A stretch of 9,124 nt of DNA, taken from assembly GCA_020849725.1 (NCBI GenBank), contig JADLAZ010000052.1, positions 1 through 9,124 on the forward strand, in the 5' to 3' direction. Each line of letters starts with the position of its first letter. Position 1 is the first letter of the stretch. The translations under genes were made by a program, and so were the position numbers. The DNA is from Chloroflexota bacterium (lineage in GTDB: Bacteria; Chloroflexota; Chloroflexia; Thermomicrobiales; JADLAZ01). Shown piece by piece: positions 1 through 7,367 of this stretch. Under the pieces are notes generated by a model that was not told where the DNA came from, searched no databases, and worked only from the letters and a program-made list of their open reading frames with translations.

Positions 1-297
1 CGTGTCGAGCGCCAGCATGATCTCCATCGACTCGTCGGTGAAGGCCGGGACCAGCATCAGCCGGTCGGCGCGCAGCCAGAGCGCGACCACCAGGATCGCC
101 GCCAGGACGACAAGCTCCACGGCCAGCGCGCGCTGGCCCGGCGCCGGAGGCGCGGCAGCCGGGAGATGCCCGCGGCTGGCGCCGCGCCTGGGGGGAGCCG
201 GGATGCCACCAGGTTCGTCTTCGCGGCCTGCGCTTGGCCCGGGGGAACCCGCGCCGACGAGTTTCTTGGCCGTCAGGCCCCCCCGGCGCGATGTCAA
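1..297 (-). CDS. N-terminus of a membrane protein, probable PMT/GT39-like glycosyltransferase (partial)
   Basis: Open frame reading off the left window edge; only 99 residues are visible. Residues 1-59 are a basic, Pro/Gly/Ala-rich cytoplasmic-looking tail. Residues 60-75 form one hydrophobic helix, followed by a short basic stretch and then PAFTDESMEIMLALDT. A single first helix followed by an exported loop with an Asp-Glu pair is what ArnT/PMT-type (GT39) sugar transferases show, where the acidic residue is catalytic. I infer an integral membrane glycosyltransferase that uses a lipid-linked sugar; the C-terminal remainder is unseen. The start is chosen as TTG (295-297): it overlaps the TGA stop of the upstream amidohydrolase and has GGGGAGG seven bases before it, suggesting translational coupling. 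An alternative GTG at 118-120, just before the helix, lacks a ribosome-binding site. The family call is tentative; the membrane-protein call is firmer. Confidence 0.6.
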   Translation of the reverse strand, partial: MTSRRGGLTAKKLVGAGSPGPSAGREDEPGGIPAPPRRGASRGHLPAAAPPAPGQRALAVELVVLAAILVVALWLRADRLMLVPAFTDESMEIMLALDT

Positions 298-1376
298 CCG
301 CCAGCCTCCCCGCCCCCGACTTCCGGCAGATCCAGCCGGTACACGCGCGCCGCCGTCCCGCTGAACAGGGCGGTGCGCTCGCTCGCGCTGGCGCCGGCGG
401 TCAGGCGCTTGCAGGCGTTCCAGTAGGCGGCGTAGCCGTAGGCGGACTTGTCGACCGGGAAATTGCTCTCGAACATGCAGCGCGCCGTGCCGAAAGCATC
501 GATGGTCGTGTCCATGAATGGCCGCCAGGCATCGGCCAACCGCTGCGACGACGGCGGCTCCGGCGACTTGTCGAAGTCGAAGCCGTTGACCGGCATGCCC
601 AGCCCACCGAGCTTGACCAACACATTCGGGCACGTCGCCAGCTCGCGGATGCTGCGTGACCAGTCGGCGAAGACCTCATCGCGCCGACCGGCGTAGGCAG
701 CCGCACCGAGCGGCCCGCCGAAATGGTTCAGCACGATGCGTGTATCGGGGAAGGCGCGCGCCAGCGCCGTCAACTCCGGGATCTGCGGGTGGTAGAGCCA
801 GGCGTCGAACGTCAGGCTGTTCGGCGCCAGCCGGGCGAAACCGCGCCGAAATGCCGCATCGCCAAGCAGGCCGGCGTCGCCGGTGTTCGCCGACCGGCGC
901 ACGCTGGCGTCCCAGGCGCTGATGTGCCGGATGCCGCGGAAGCGGCCGCCACCGGCGCGCTCGTGCGCGTCCAGCACCTCCTGGACGGCGTCGCCCAGCC
1001 GCAGGTCGGCGTGACCGACGATGCCGGCGCAGATGCGCGTCGGCCCGTAGCCGTCGCTGGCGCTCATCGCGGCGATGCCGTTGACGAACTCCGTCTCACC
1101 GACCGGCCGCAGCGCCTCGGGGCCACTGGCGCGGTACATCGCCCGGCACTGCAGGAAGACGGTCGCGACGATACGGTGGCCGGTATTCAGGTCGGCCAGG
1201 AGATCGGGCAGCAGATACGGCCAGCCGCGCCCCCGATGGTCCCACAGGTGGTGGTGCGGGTCGACGATCGGCAGGTCCGGGTCGAGGATCTCCTCCTGCC
1301 AGCGGTTCAGCCAATCCTGGCGGATCGGCGGGTCGGCGACCACTGGCCACTCCTGCTGCCCCGGCGAACTGCTCAC
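294..1376 (-). CDS. Amidohydrolase family 2 protein (COG3618, TIM-barrel metal-dependent hydrolase)
   Basis: Complete 360-aa protein of the PF04909/COG3618 type, the group that includes 2-pyrone-4,6-dicarboxylate lactonase and L-fuconolactonase; members hydrolyse lactones or related ring esters in the cytoplasm. Seen in order: the metal-binding start of strand 1, VDPHHHLWD (residues 38-46); RGIRH (147-151); LNHFGGP (216-222), with the barrel histidine; VKLGGLG (254-260); and the C-terminal ESNFPVDK (303-310), whose Asp is a usual catalytic/metal residue. Length is typical. The GTG start (1374-1376) is preferred because AGGAGG lies six bases upstream; the ATG at 1541 would add 55 residues running back across the divergent promoter region. 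No signal peptide. It shares a transcript direction and a stop/start overlap with the downstream membrane protein. The substrate cannot be told from sequence; lactonase activity is an inference from family. Confidence 0.93.
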   Translation of the reverse strand: MSSSPGQQEWPVVADPPIRQDWLNRWQEEILDPDLPIVDPHHHLWDHRGRGWPYLLPDLLADLNTGHRIVATVFLQCRAMYRASGPEALRPVGETEFVNGIAAMSASDGYGPTRICAGIVGHADLRLGDAVQEVLDAHERAGGGRFRGIRHISAWDASVRRSANTGDAGLLGDAAFRRGFARLAPNSLTFDAWLYHPQIPELTALARAFPDTRIVLNHFGGPLGAAAYAGRRDEVFADWSRSIRELATCPNVLVKLGGLGMPVNGFDFDKSPEPPSSQRLADAWRPFMDTTIDAFGTARCMFESNFPVDKSAYGYAAYWNACKRLTAGASASERTALFSGTAARVYRLDLPEVGGGEAGG

Positions 1377-1396
1377 GTGACACCTCCTCGCTCCCA

Positions 1397-1425
1397 ATTG
1401 TGTTGCCACACCCTGACCGAGCCAA
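1397..1425 (-). promoter_or_regulatory. Candidate sigma70-type promoter for the amidohydrolase gene
   Basis: Read on the minus strand: TTGGCT (1420-1425), a 17-bp spacer, then CACAAT (1397-1402). Each hexamer matches four of six consensus positions. Transcription would begin about 15-20 bases before the GTG start, leaving a short leader that contains the AGGAGG ribosome-binding site. Pattern match only. Confidence 0.3.
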
Positions 1426-1434
1426 CGACCAACC

Positions 1435-1463
1435 TTGACGCTGGTGCGGCGGCTCAGCATCAT
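1435..1463 (+). promoter_or_regulatory. Candidate sigma70-type promoter for the LuxR-family regulator
   Basis: TTGACG (1435-1440, five of six consensus) is followed after 17 bp by CATCAT (1458-1463, four of six). It would give a leader of about 30 bases before the ATG at 1501. It lies back-to-back with the candidate minus-strand promoter in a 124-bp divergent region, so one bound regulator could influence both genes. Pattern match only. Confidence 0.4.
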
Positions 1464-1500
1464 AGTGACACATTCGCGATGCCGGTCAAGGACGCCGTCC

Positions 1501-4452
1501 ATGAGCACGCCTGCCCCGTCACGCCCCGCATGGTGGCGCACACCGGCCTATGCCGGGTGCGTTGGGCGCGAGCGCGAGCAGCAAGTCCTCCAGGCAGCGT
1601 TGGACCAGGCGGTGACTGGTGTCGGCCGGTTGGCGCTGGTCGCTGGCGAAGCCGGCATCGGCAAGTCGACGCTGGTCGGCGATGTGGCTGGCCGGGCGGT
1701 GGTCGCTGGCGCGCTGGCGCTAACTGGCGCCTGCGATGATGTGACACGCGCCACCCCCTACGCGCCCTGGCTGGCGCTGTGGCGCGGCTACGGTGACGCC
1801 GCCAGCGACCTGCCGCCAATGCCGGCAGCGCTGACCAGCGTGGCCGGCATCACGGCGCTGCCCAGCCAGGAGGCCCATTTTGACGTCGTCACCAGTTTCG
1901 TTCGGGCTGTAACGGCGCGCCGACCGCTGGTGCTGGTGCTGGAGGATATCCACTGGGCCGATCCGGCCAGCCTGGAGCTGCTGCGCCGCCTTGCCCGTGA
2001 CGCCTCCTCCCAACGGTTGCTGCTGATCGTCACTTATCGCGACGACAGCCTTGGCCCACGCCACCAGCTCTTCACCCTACTCCCCGGCTTGGTGCGCGAA
2101 ACCCGCGCTGAGCGCATCGACCTGCGCGCGTTCGATGCGGTTGAGACGCGGACGCTGGTCGCCGAACGATACGCCCTGTCGCCGACCGACGAGGCCCGCC
2201 TGGTCGCGTACCTGCAGGCGCGCGGTGACGGCATCCCGTTCTTTCTCGACGAGGTCTTGAGGACGCTCGCGGTCGAGCGCTTCCTCACCCGTGCCGGCAA
2301 TGGTTGGCAGCTGGGCGACCTGCTCCAGGCGCCCGTGCCGACACTCGCGCGTCAGGTCATCGAGGGTCGGCTGACGACGCTCGACCGTGATGCGCGAGCG
2401 TTGCTCGCGGTGGCCGCAGTCATTGGCCAGGATGCACCGATCGACCTGTGGCAGGCGACCACCGCTGCGAGTTTCGCCCAGCTGGACGAGGTGACGCAGC
2501 GGTCGCTCGACGCGGGTCTCCTGCGCGAAGCACTGGATGGGACCAGCGTTCGCTTCCGCCATGCCCTGGTGCGCGACACGCTCTACTACCACCAGCCTCT
2601 GGCGACGCGGCGCAGCACCCATGGACGCGTGGCGGAACTCCTGGCTGCTCGGCCCGAGCCACGGGCCAGCCCGGTCGCGGCGCACTTTGAGGCCGCCGGC
2701 GACCAGCGCGCCATCGAGTGGCTGGTGCGCGCCGGTGAGCAGGCGCTGGCGATCTACGCGGCGGACGAAGCCATCGCGGCGCTGGACCGCGCGCAGGCGC
2801 TGGCCTGGCAGTTCGGTCGCGAGTTGCCACTGCCGGCGTTCCGCGCCCGCGCCGCTGCGCACGCCATGCGCGGCGCGTTCGACGCCGCCCGCCGTGACTA
2901 CGAAGCAGTGCTGGCGCGCGCTCAAACGTTGGGTGACCAGCGCGCCGAGGTGCAGGCGCTGCTCGACCTCGGCTTGCACTGGGCCGAACGGGATTACGAC
3001 CTGTGTGGCCACTATTGCCAGGCTGCACTGGCCCTGGCGCGTCGATTGGACGACGGCCCGCTGACTGCGCAGAGCCTGAACCGCGTCGGCAACTGGCACT
3101 CCAACCGTGATGAGCCGGCGCGGGCTGTGCTCCTGCATCAGGAGGCGCTGGCGCTGTTCGAAGCGGCCGGCGACGAGCGCGGTGTCGCCGATACACTCGA
3201 CCACCTGGCGATGCCGAGCTTTATGGGCAGCGACGTTTCGCTGGCGGTCACCTACTGCGAGCGGGCGATTGCGTCCTGGCGACGCCTGGGCGATCAGTCT
3301 CGCCTATCCAATTGCCTGGCGATGCTGGCGGCCTGCTGCTTCGGCGGCGAGCTCGACATGGCCACAACCGGCGTGATCGACCGGCCCGCGAGCTACGGCC
3401 AGGCGTGCGGTCATGAAGCGCTGCGGTTGGCTCGTGCCATCGACTGGCCCGCCGGCGAGGCATTCGCCCTCCACTGCCAGAGCTCCTTCACGTTGGCGCA
3501 GGGCGATCTTGGCGCCGCGGCTCGCCAGGCGGCGGCCGGTCTGGTTGCGGCCAGCAAGGCCAGTCATCGGCAGTGGCTGGTCGGCCTCCACGCCGTGCGG
3601 GGCCTGCTCCGTGGCGAGATCGGCGATACGCGTGGCGGCATCGCCGCGCTTGAAACGGCGCTGGCGCTCGCCCGGCCGACCGGGTCGGCCTTCTGGGTCA
3701 GCACTACCACCGCGTCGCTCGCGCGCGCCCACATCGCGGCCAGTGACCTGAGCTACGCCGCGACGCTCCTCTCCGACACGATGCGCACGACCATTCCTGG
3801 CGGCACGATCGGCGACCGCCTGGCCTGGCTGGCTTGCGCCGAACTGGCACTGGCGCGCGACGACCCGCGCCAGTGCCTGACGCTGCTCGACACGCTCGTG
3901 GAAAGCGGCCCATCGTCAGCGACGGAGGACCGTCTGCCCCGCGTCCAATTGCTGCGTGGCCGAGCGCTCAGGCGCCTGCAGCACGACGATGCGGCGGAGC
4001 AGTGCCTGCTGGCGGCCCGCGCCACGGCCACGCGCCTCGGCTTCCGCCTGTTGTACTGGCAGTCCAGCGCAGACCTCGCCATGCTCTATCACGCCCAGGG
4101 TCGTGACGCCGACGCCGGAGCCGCCGCGCGGGACGCTCGCGCCACCATCGCCACGATCGCCGCGACCATCGACGACGGTGACGATCGAGCGCTGTTCGAG
4201 CGAACGGCCCTGGCGCAGGTGCCGACGATAGGCGCGCCCACGCGGCCACCCGCGCCCGCCAGCCCACTGTCGCCACGCGAGCTGGAGGTGTTGCGCTTGA
4301 TCGTCGACGGCAAGACCGACCGCGAGATCGCCGCCGCCCTGGCGATCAGCCACCGCACCGTCATGCGCCACGTCACCGGCATCCTCAACAAGCTGGGCGT
4401 CTCCTCACGCACCGCCGCCGCCACGCTGGCGCTGCGCCAGCAGATCGTGTAA
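1501..4452 (+). CDS. LAL-type LuxR-family transcriptional regulator (AAA ATPase, TPR-like repeats, LuxR HTH)
   Basis: A 983-aa regulator with the architecture of the Large ATP-binding LuxR (LAL, MalT-like) group. Residues 20-26 (CVGRERE) open the AAA_16-type ATPase; Walker A is GEAGIGKST (49-57) and Walker B LVLVLEDIHWAD (143-154), followed by a VTYRDD sensor-like strand. From about residue 420 to 900 there are Ala/Leu-rich helical pairs of TPR character, usually the ligand or partner-sensing part. Residues 921-983 are a complete LuxR/GerE helix-turn-helix starting SPLSPRELEVLRLI, with recognition helix around HRTVMRHVTGILNKLGV. Such proteins bind DNA as ATP-dependent switches; the inducer is unknown here. 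ATG 1501 is preferred because AAGGA lies eight bases upstream; the in-frame GTG/ATG-type extension back to 1435 would overlap the promoter. It diverges from the amidohydrolase gene and precedes the FAD oxidoreductase, which are plausible but untested targets. Confidence 0.95.
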   Translation: MSTPAPSRPAWWRTPAYAGCVGREREQQVLQAALDQAVTGVGRLALVAGEAGIGKSTLVGDVAGRAVVAGALALTGACDDVTRATPYAPWLALWRGYGDAASDLPPMPAALTSVAGITALPSQEAHFDVVTSFVRAVTARRPLVLVLEDIHWADPASLELLRRLARDASSQRLLLIVTYRDDSLGPRHQLFTLLPGLVRETRAERIDLRAFDAVETRTLVAERYALSPTDEARLVAYLQARGDGIPFFLDEVLRTLAVERFLTRAGNGWQLGDLLQAPVPTLARQVIEGRLTTLDRDARALLAVAAVIGQDAPIDLWQATTAASFAQLDEVTQRSLDAGLLREALDGTSVRFRHALVRDTLYYHQPLATRRSTHGRVAELLAARPEPRASPVAAHFEAAGDQRAIEWLVRAGEQALAIYAADEAIAALDRAQALAWQFGRELPLPAFRARAAAHAMRGAFDAARRDYEAVLARAQTLGDQRAEVQALLDLGLHWAERDYDLCGHYCQAALALARRLDDGPLTAQSLNRVGNWHSNRDEPARAVLLHQEALALFEAAGDERGVADTLDHLAMPSFMGSDVSLAVTYCERAIASWRRLGDQSRLSNCLAMLAACCFGGELDMATTGVIDRPASYGQACGHEALRLARAIDWPAGEAFALHCQSSFTLAQGDLGAAARQAAAGLVAASKASHRQWLVGLHAVRGLLRGEIGDTRGGIAALETALALARPTGSAFWVSTTTASLARAHIAASDLSYAATLLSDTMRTTIPGGTIGDRLAWLACAELALARDDPRQCLTLLDTLVESGPSSATEDRLPRVQLLRGRALRRLQHDDAAEQCLLAARATATRLGFRLLYWQSSADLAMLYHAQGRDADAGAAARDARATIATIAATIDDGDDRALFERTALAQVPTIGAPTRPPAPASPLSPRELEVLRLIVDGKTDREIAAALAISHRTVMRHVTGILNKLGVSSRTAAATLALRQQIV

Positions 4453-4571
4453 GCCAGCGTGTCAGCCTGACCACCGTGCCCAGCCTGACCTAGTCGCCAG
4501 CCAGGCGCCGTAGCCCACCCAGGGAGTCACACCAATCGTCACCCGGTGAGCGCCAGGGTCCAGGCCGCTGA

Positions 4572-4639
4572 CTGAGCAGAGCCGAAGCCACCGTCGGCTG
4601 GGCGCAGTCGAAGCCCGCGTCTCCTTCGGCTCCGCTCAG
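4572..4639. repeat. Palindromic intergenic repeat (16-bp arms, 15/16 match) with a third related copy inside
   Basis: Left arm CTGAGCAGAGCCGAAG (4572-4587) pairs with right arm CTTCGGCTCCGCTCAG (4624-4639) with one mismatch and a 36-base loop. The loop contains a third, diverged copy of the same unit, CTGGGCGCAGTCGAAG (about 4599-4614), in the same orientation as the left arm. The unit resembles the CTGAGCG(G/C)AG(C/T)CGAAG elements that I recall as widespread between genes of GC-rich bacteria including Chloroflexota. It might act as a transcript-end structure for the regulator gene, but lacks a T-tract. Confidence 0.8.
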
Positions 4640-4724
4640 AGAACGGTCCTCCGCCAGCGAAACCGCCCTTGCCACCCCAGGCATATCGGACGGAGGCAGC
4701 AGCTGGTGGGCTGGCACGGCCAGT

Positions 4725-4762
4725 CCCCTCGCCCACCGCCGTGGGAGTGGGTTAGGGTGAAG
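4725..4762. repeat. Second hairpin-like intergenic repeat
   Basis: CCCAC-cgcc-GTGGG (4732-4745) forms a short perfect stem-loop. It sits between CCCCTCG on the left and AGTGGGTTAGGGTGAAGGC on the right. This resembles a degenerate copy of the 'CCCTCTCCCAC ... GTGGGAGAGGGTTAGGG' type of dispersed intergenic repeat that I recall from environmental genomes. The family membership is from memory and unverified. Confidence 0.4.
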
Positions 4763-4814
4763 GCACCCCTGTCCCGAGCCTACTTCAGGGCAACAGTGTA
4801 CGGAGCAGGACTTT

Positions 4815-4883
4815 GGGTGATCTCACTCATGTCGCGAAATGGGTGATGTGCCGGATTACGGCACACGCGGTCGAGCCTAGACT
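4815..4883 (+). promoter_or_regulatory. Candidate operator/promoter of the FAD oxidoreductase gene
   Basis: GGGTGAT occurs twice in the same orientation (4815-4821 and 4841-4847), 26 bp apart, inside a weaker ~23-bp direct repeat. Immediately after the second copy lies a perfect inverted repeat TGTGCCG-GATTA-CGGCACA (4847-4865). A possible -10 element TAGACT (4878-4883) follows, about 65 bp before the start codon, with no good -35. The arrangement looks like regulator binding sites overlapping a promoter that depends on an activator; the neighbouring LAL-type LuxR protein is the obvious but unproven candidate. Confidence 0.45.
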
Positions 4884-4948
4884 GCACGCATCAGGCGCCC
4901 GTTCGTGATAGAGGCTCGCACCTCGCCGGCGCGCCACGGAGGACGATT

Positions 4949-6449
4949 ATGGCCACGACTGCCCTCGCCACCACGCTCTCCGGCGACCAGATCGGTCTCG
5001 ACGCGGACACCGTCGCCGCGTTCGCCGCTTCCGTGCGCGGTCAGGTCATCGACCCCAACCACGCCGATTACGAGACAGCCCGTCGCGTCTGGAACGGCCT
5101 GATTGACAAGCGGCCGGCACTGATCGTGCGCTGCACCGGCACGGCCGACGTCGTTGCCTGCGTCACGTTCGCCCGCGCCCACAACCTGCTTGTCACCGCG
5201 CGCGGTGGCGGCCACAATGTCGCCGGCAACGCCGTCGTCGATGGCGGCCTGGTCATCGACCTGTCGCCGATGAAGGGCATCCAGGTCGACCCGCTCAAGC
5301 GCACCGCACGGGTGCAGGGTGGCGCGACCTGGGGCGATCTCGACCATGAGACGCAGCTCCACGGCCTGGTCACGCCCGGCGGCGTCGTGTCGACGACCGG
5401 TGTCGCCGGCTTCACGCTGGCCGGTGGCATGGCTGCCACCAGTCGCAAGTGGGGGCTCGCCTGCGACAACCTGCTGGCGGTCGAGATCGTCACCGCTGAC
5501 GGACAGGTGCGCCGCGCCAGCCAGACGGAGAACCCCGACCTGTTCTGGGGCGTGCGCGGTGGCGGCGGCAACTTCGGCATCGTCACCTGGTTCGAGTTCC
5601 AGTTGCACGCGCTCGGCCCGGAGGTACTCTCCACCACGGCTGTCTACCACCTGTCGGATGCCCGGCGGGTGATGCGCGCCTGGCGTGATTACACGCGGCA
5701 GGCACCGAACGAGGTCACCAGCCTCCTCGTCTTCTGGAGTCTGCCGCCAGTGGCCGAACTGCCGGCGGATCTGCACGGCGCGCCAATCGTGGCGATCGAC
5801 GGTCTTTATGCGGGGCCGGTCGATGAGGCCGAGGTGGCACTCGCGCCTCTGCGCGCCCTGGGCGACCTCGTTGTTGACCTCGGCGGCCACGCGCGCTATG
5901 CGCAGTTGCAGAGCGCCTTCGACTGGGTCTTTCCGACGAGCGCTGGGTGGCCGGCGCCTACAACATCACCGTCTAACGTTGCAGAGCGCCTTCGACTGGG
6001 TCTTTCCGACGAGTCAGTACTATTATTGGAAATCTATCTTCATTGATGATTTGACCGATTCCACGATCGACGCGATGGTCGCCCTGGGTGCCGAGCGCCC
6101 TACACCGGAGACAATCCTTGGCCTTCGCCACCTCGGCGGCGCCACCAGCCAGGTGCCGGAAGACGCGACCGCCTACGGCAACCGCCGGTCGGAATACAAC
6201 CTCAGCCTGGACACCATCTGGCAGGACCCGAGCCAGTCCGACGCGGCGATCGACTGGACGCGGCGAGCCTGGTCGGACATGCGCGCCCGCACCGGCGGCG
6301 GTGTCTATCTGAACTTCGCTGGCCTGGGCGAGGACAACGCGCTGCTGGCCCGCGCCGGCCACGCCGGCAACTACGAGCGACTGCGCGAGGTCAAGCGGCG
6401 CTACGACCCGACCAACTTCTTCCGCAGCAACATCAACATCGCGCCATGA
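4949..6449 (+). pseudogene. FAD-linked (berberine-bridge-type) oxidoreductase, frameshifted by a 73-bp duplication-insertion
   Basis: Starts at ATG 4949 with GGAGGA five bases upstream. As it stands, the frame runs 365 codons and stops at 6046; the C-terminal part continues in another frame to 6449. Deleting 73 bp joins the two into a 475-aa protein, normal length for this family. PF01565-type FAD-binding residues are present: ARGGGHN with His89, the expected 8-alpha-histidyl FAD site, GGVVSTTGVAGFTLAGGMA (144-162) and RKWGLACDNLL (166-176). The BBE domain at the C-terminus has NYERLREVKRRYDPTNFFRSN. The position of the second, cysteinyl FAD link of berberine bridge enzyme is Val147, so only one covalent bond is expected. 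Such enzymes oxidise alcohols, sugars or secondary metabolites with O2; the substrate is unknown. The truncated product lacks the substrate-domain end and BBE motif and is probably inactive. An assembly error is a serious alternative to a true mutation. Confidence 0.9.
5905..6013 (+). repeat. Exact 36-bp direct repeat flanking a 37-bp spacer inside the oxidoreductase gene
   Basis: Copy one is 5905-5940 and copy two 5978-6013; they are identical, and the bases on both sides differ. Both encode LQSAFDWVFPTS, in different frames. The offset of 73 bp is not a multiple of three, so it changes the frame by one. The 37-bp spacer (5941-5977) has no counterpart in the restored protein. Loss of one copy plus the spacer by replication slippage would repair the gene precisely. 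Confidence 0.95.
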
Positions 6450-6496
6450 GGCGTGGTGTCAGCTGGACGACACAGCCGTGGCGTGCGCGGCAAGGC

Positions 6497-6578
6497 GACG
6501 GTGCGTCGGCCGATTCCCCTGGTAGGAGGGACGAAGGGGTTCCGCCTTGTCGCACTGCACCGTCACACCGGCGCACCG

Positions 6579-6582
<4 letters not shown>
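6497..6582. repeat. Inverted and direct repeats between convergent genes
   Basis: GACGGTGCGTCGG (6497-6509) pairs with CCGGCGCACCGTC (6568-6580) at 12 of 13 positions across a 58-base loop. The right arm is itself part of a short direct repeat GCACCGTCAC (6557-6566 and 6573-6582). It lies in the 129-bp gap between the convergent oxidoreductase and livF genes, where transcription should end from both sides, and the right arm reaches the livF stop. No T-run accompanies it, so a terminator role is only possible. Confidence 0.4.
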
Positions 6583-7289
<707 letters not shown>

Positions 7290-7311
7290 CTCTCTATCCA
7301 GTGATGAGTGA

Positions 7312-7359
7312 TAGGTGAGGAGTGAGGAGTCGGTTCGAGGACTCCTCACTCCTCACCTA
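7312..7359. repeat. Perfect 20-bp stem-loop made of heptamer repeats between livG and livF
   Basis: Positions 7312-7331 pair without mismatch with 7340-7359 around an 8-base loop GGTTCGAG. Weaker pairing continues outward, between roughly 7304-7311 and 7360-7370. Read on the plus strand the left side is an array of degenerate heptamers AGTGATG, AGTGATA, GGTGAGG, AGTGAGG (7301-7328), and the right side is its mirror image. It is the only sizeable gap in the liv operon. As RNA it would be a very stable hairpin that could protect the livMG message, reduce livF expression or act as a partial terminator. Its structure also fits a dispersed short-tandem palindromic element that inserted here. Confidence 0.9.
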
Positions 7360-7367
7360 CCACTTCG

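Larger units (their letters stand above)
4453..4948. other. Non-coding intergenic region, 496 bp, with repeats and likely regulatory DNA
   Basis: No credible gene is seen. Short minus-strand open frames at 4490-4736 have no ribosome-binding site or family resemblance and simply translate the palindromic repeats. The region begins with a small direct repeat CAGCCTGACC (4463-4472 and 4481-4490), then a long inverted repeat, a second hairpin-like repeat and finally the probable control region of the FAD oxidoreductase. No clear rho-independent terminator with a T-run follows the regulator gene. Confidence 0.7.

Noticed and set aside
1435..1500. 22-residue N-terminal extension of the LuxR-family regulator
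   Set aside because: The extension would cover the best promoter candidate and has no ribosome-binding site, whereas ATG 1501 has AAGGA at good spacing.
1377..1541. 55-residue N-terminal extension of the amidohydrolase
   Set aside because: It overlaps the start of the divergent regulator gene. The GTG at 1376 has a strong AGGAGG, and the family homology begins after it.
723..1739. Plus-strand 338-codon open frame opposite the amidohydrolase
   Set aside because: It lies antisense to a clear gene with family motifs, has no ribosome-binding site or recognisable domain, and runs across the divergent promoter region. Long antisense frames are expected in GC-rich DNA.
2077..3204. Minus-strand 375-codon open frame opposite the LuxR-family gene
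   Set aside because: It is antisense shadow of the strongly supported regulator gene. Its product shows no coherent motif and it has no start signal.
4490..4736. Small minus-strand proteins in the gap after the regulator gene
   Set aside because: These frames translate the palindromic repeats, lack ribosome-binding sites and look like the spurious proteins often predicted on such repeats.
4877..5890. Minus-strand 337-codon open frame opposite the FAD oxidoreductase
   Set aside because: The opposite strand encodes unmistakable FAD-binding motifs in the same region. The antisense product is low-complexity and unlike any family I recognise.
5905..6013. Target-site duplication of an insertion sequence or attachment site
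   Set aside because: A 36-bp duplication around a 37-bp spacer with no terminal inverted repeats or transposase does not fit an insertion sequence, and no integrase or tRNA is nearby.
6450..6578. Strong bidirectional rho-independent terminator between the convergent genes
   Set aside because: The inverted repeat there has a 58-base loop and no T-tract, so the terminator reading is not supported well enough to call.
7290..7349. 20-residue N-terminal extension of LivF
   Set aside because: Those codons come from the hairpin repeat; LivF proteins start at the MALLELRDVH-like position.
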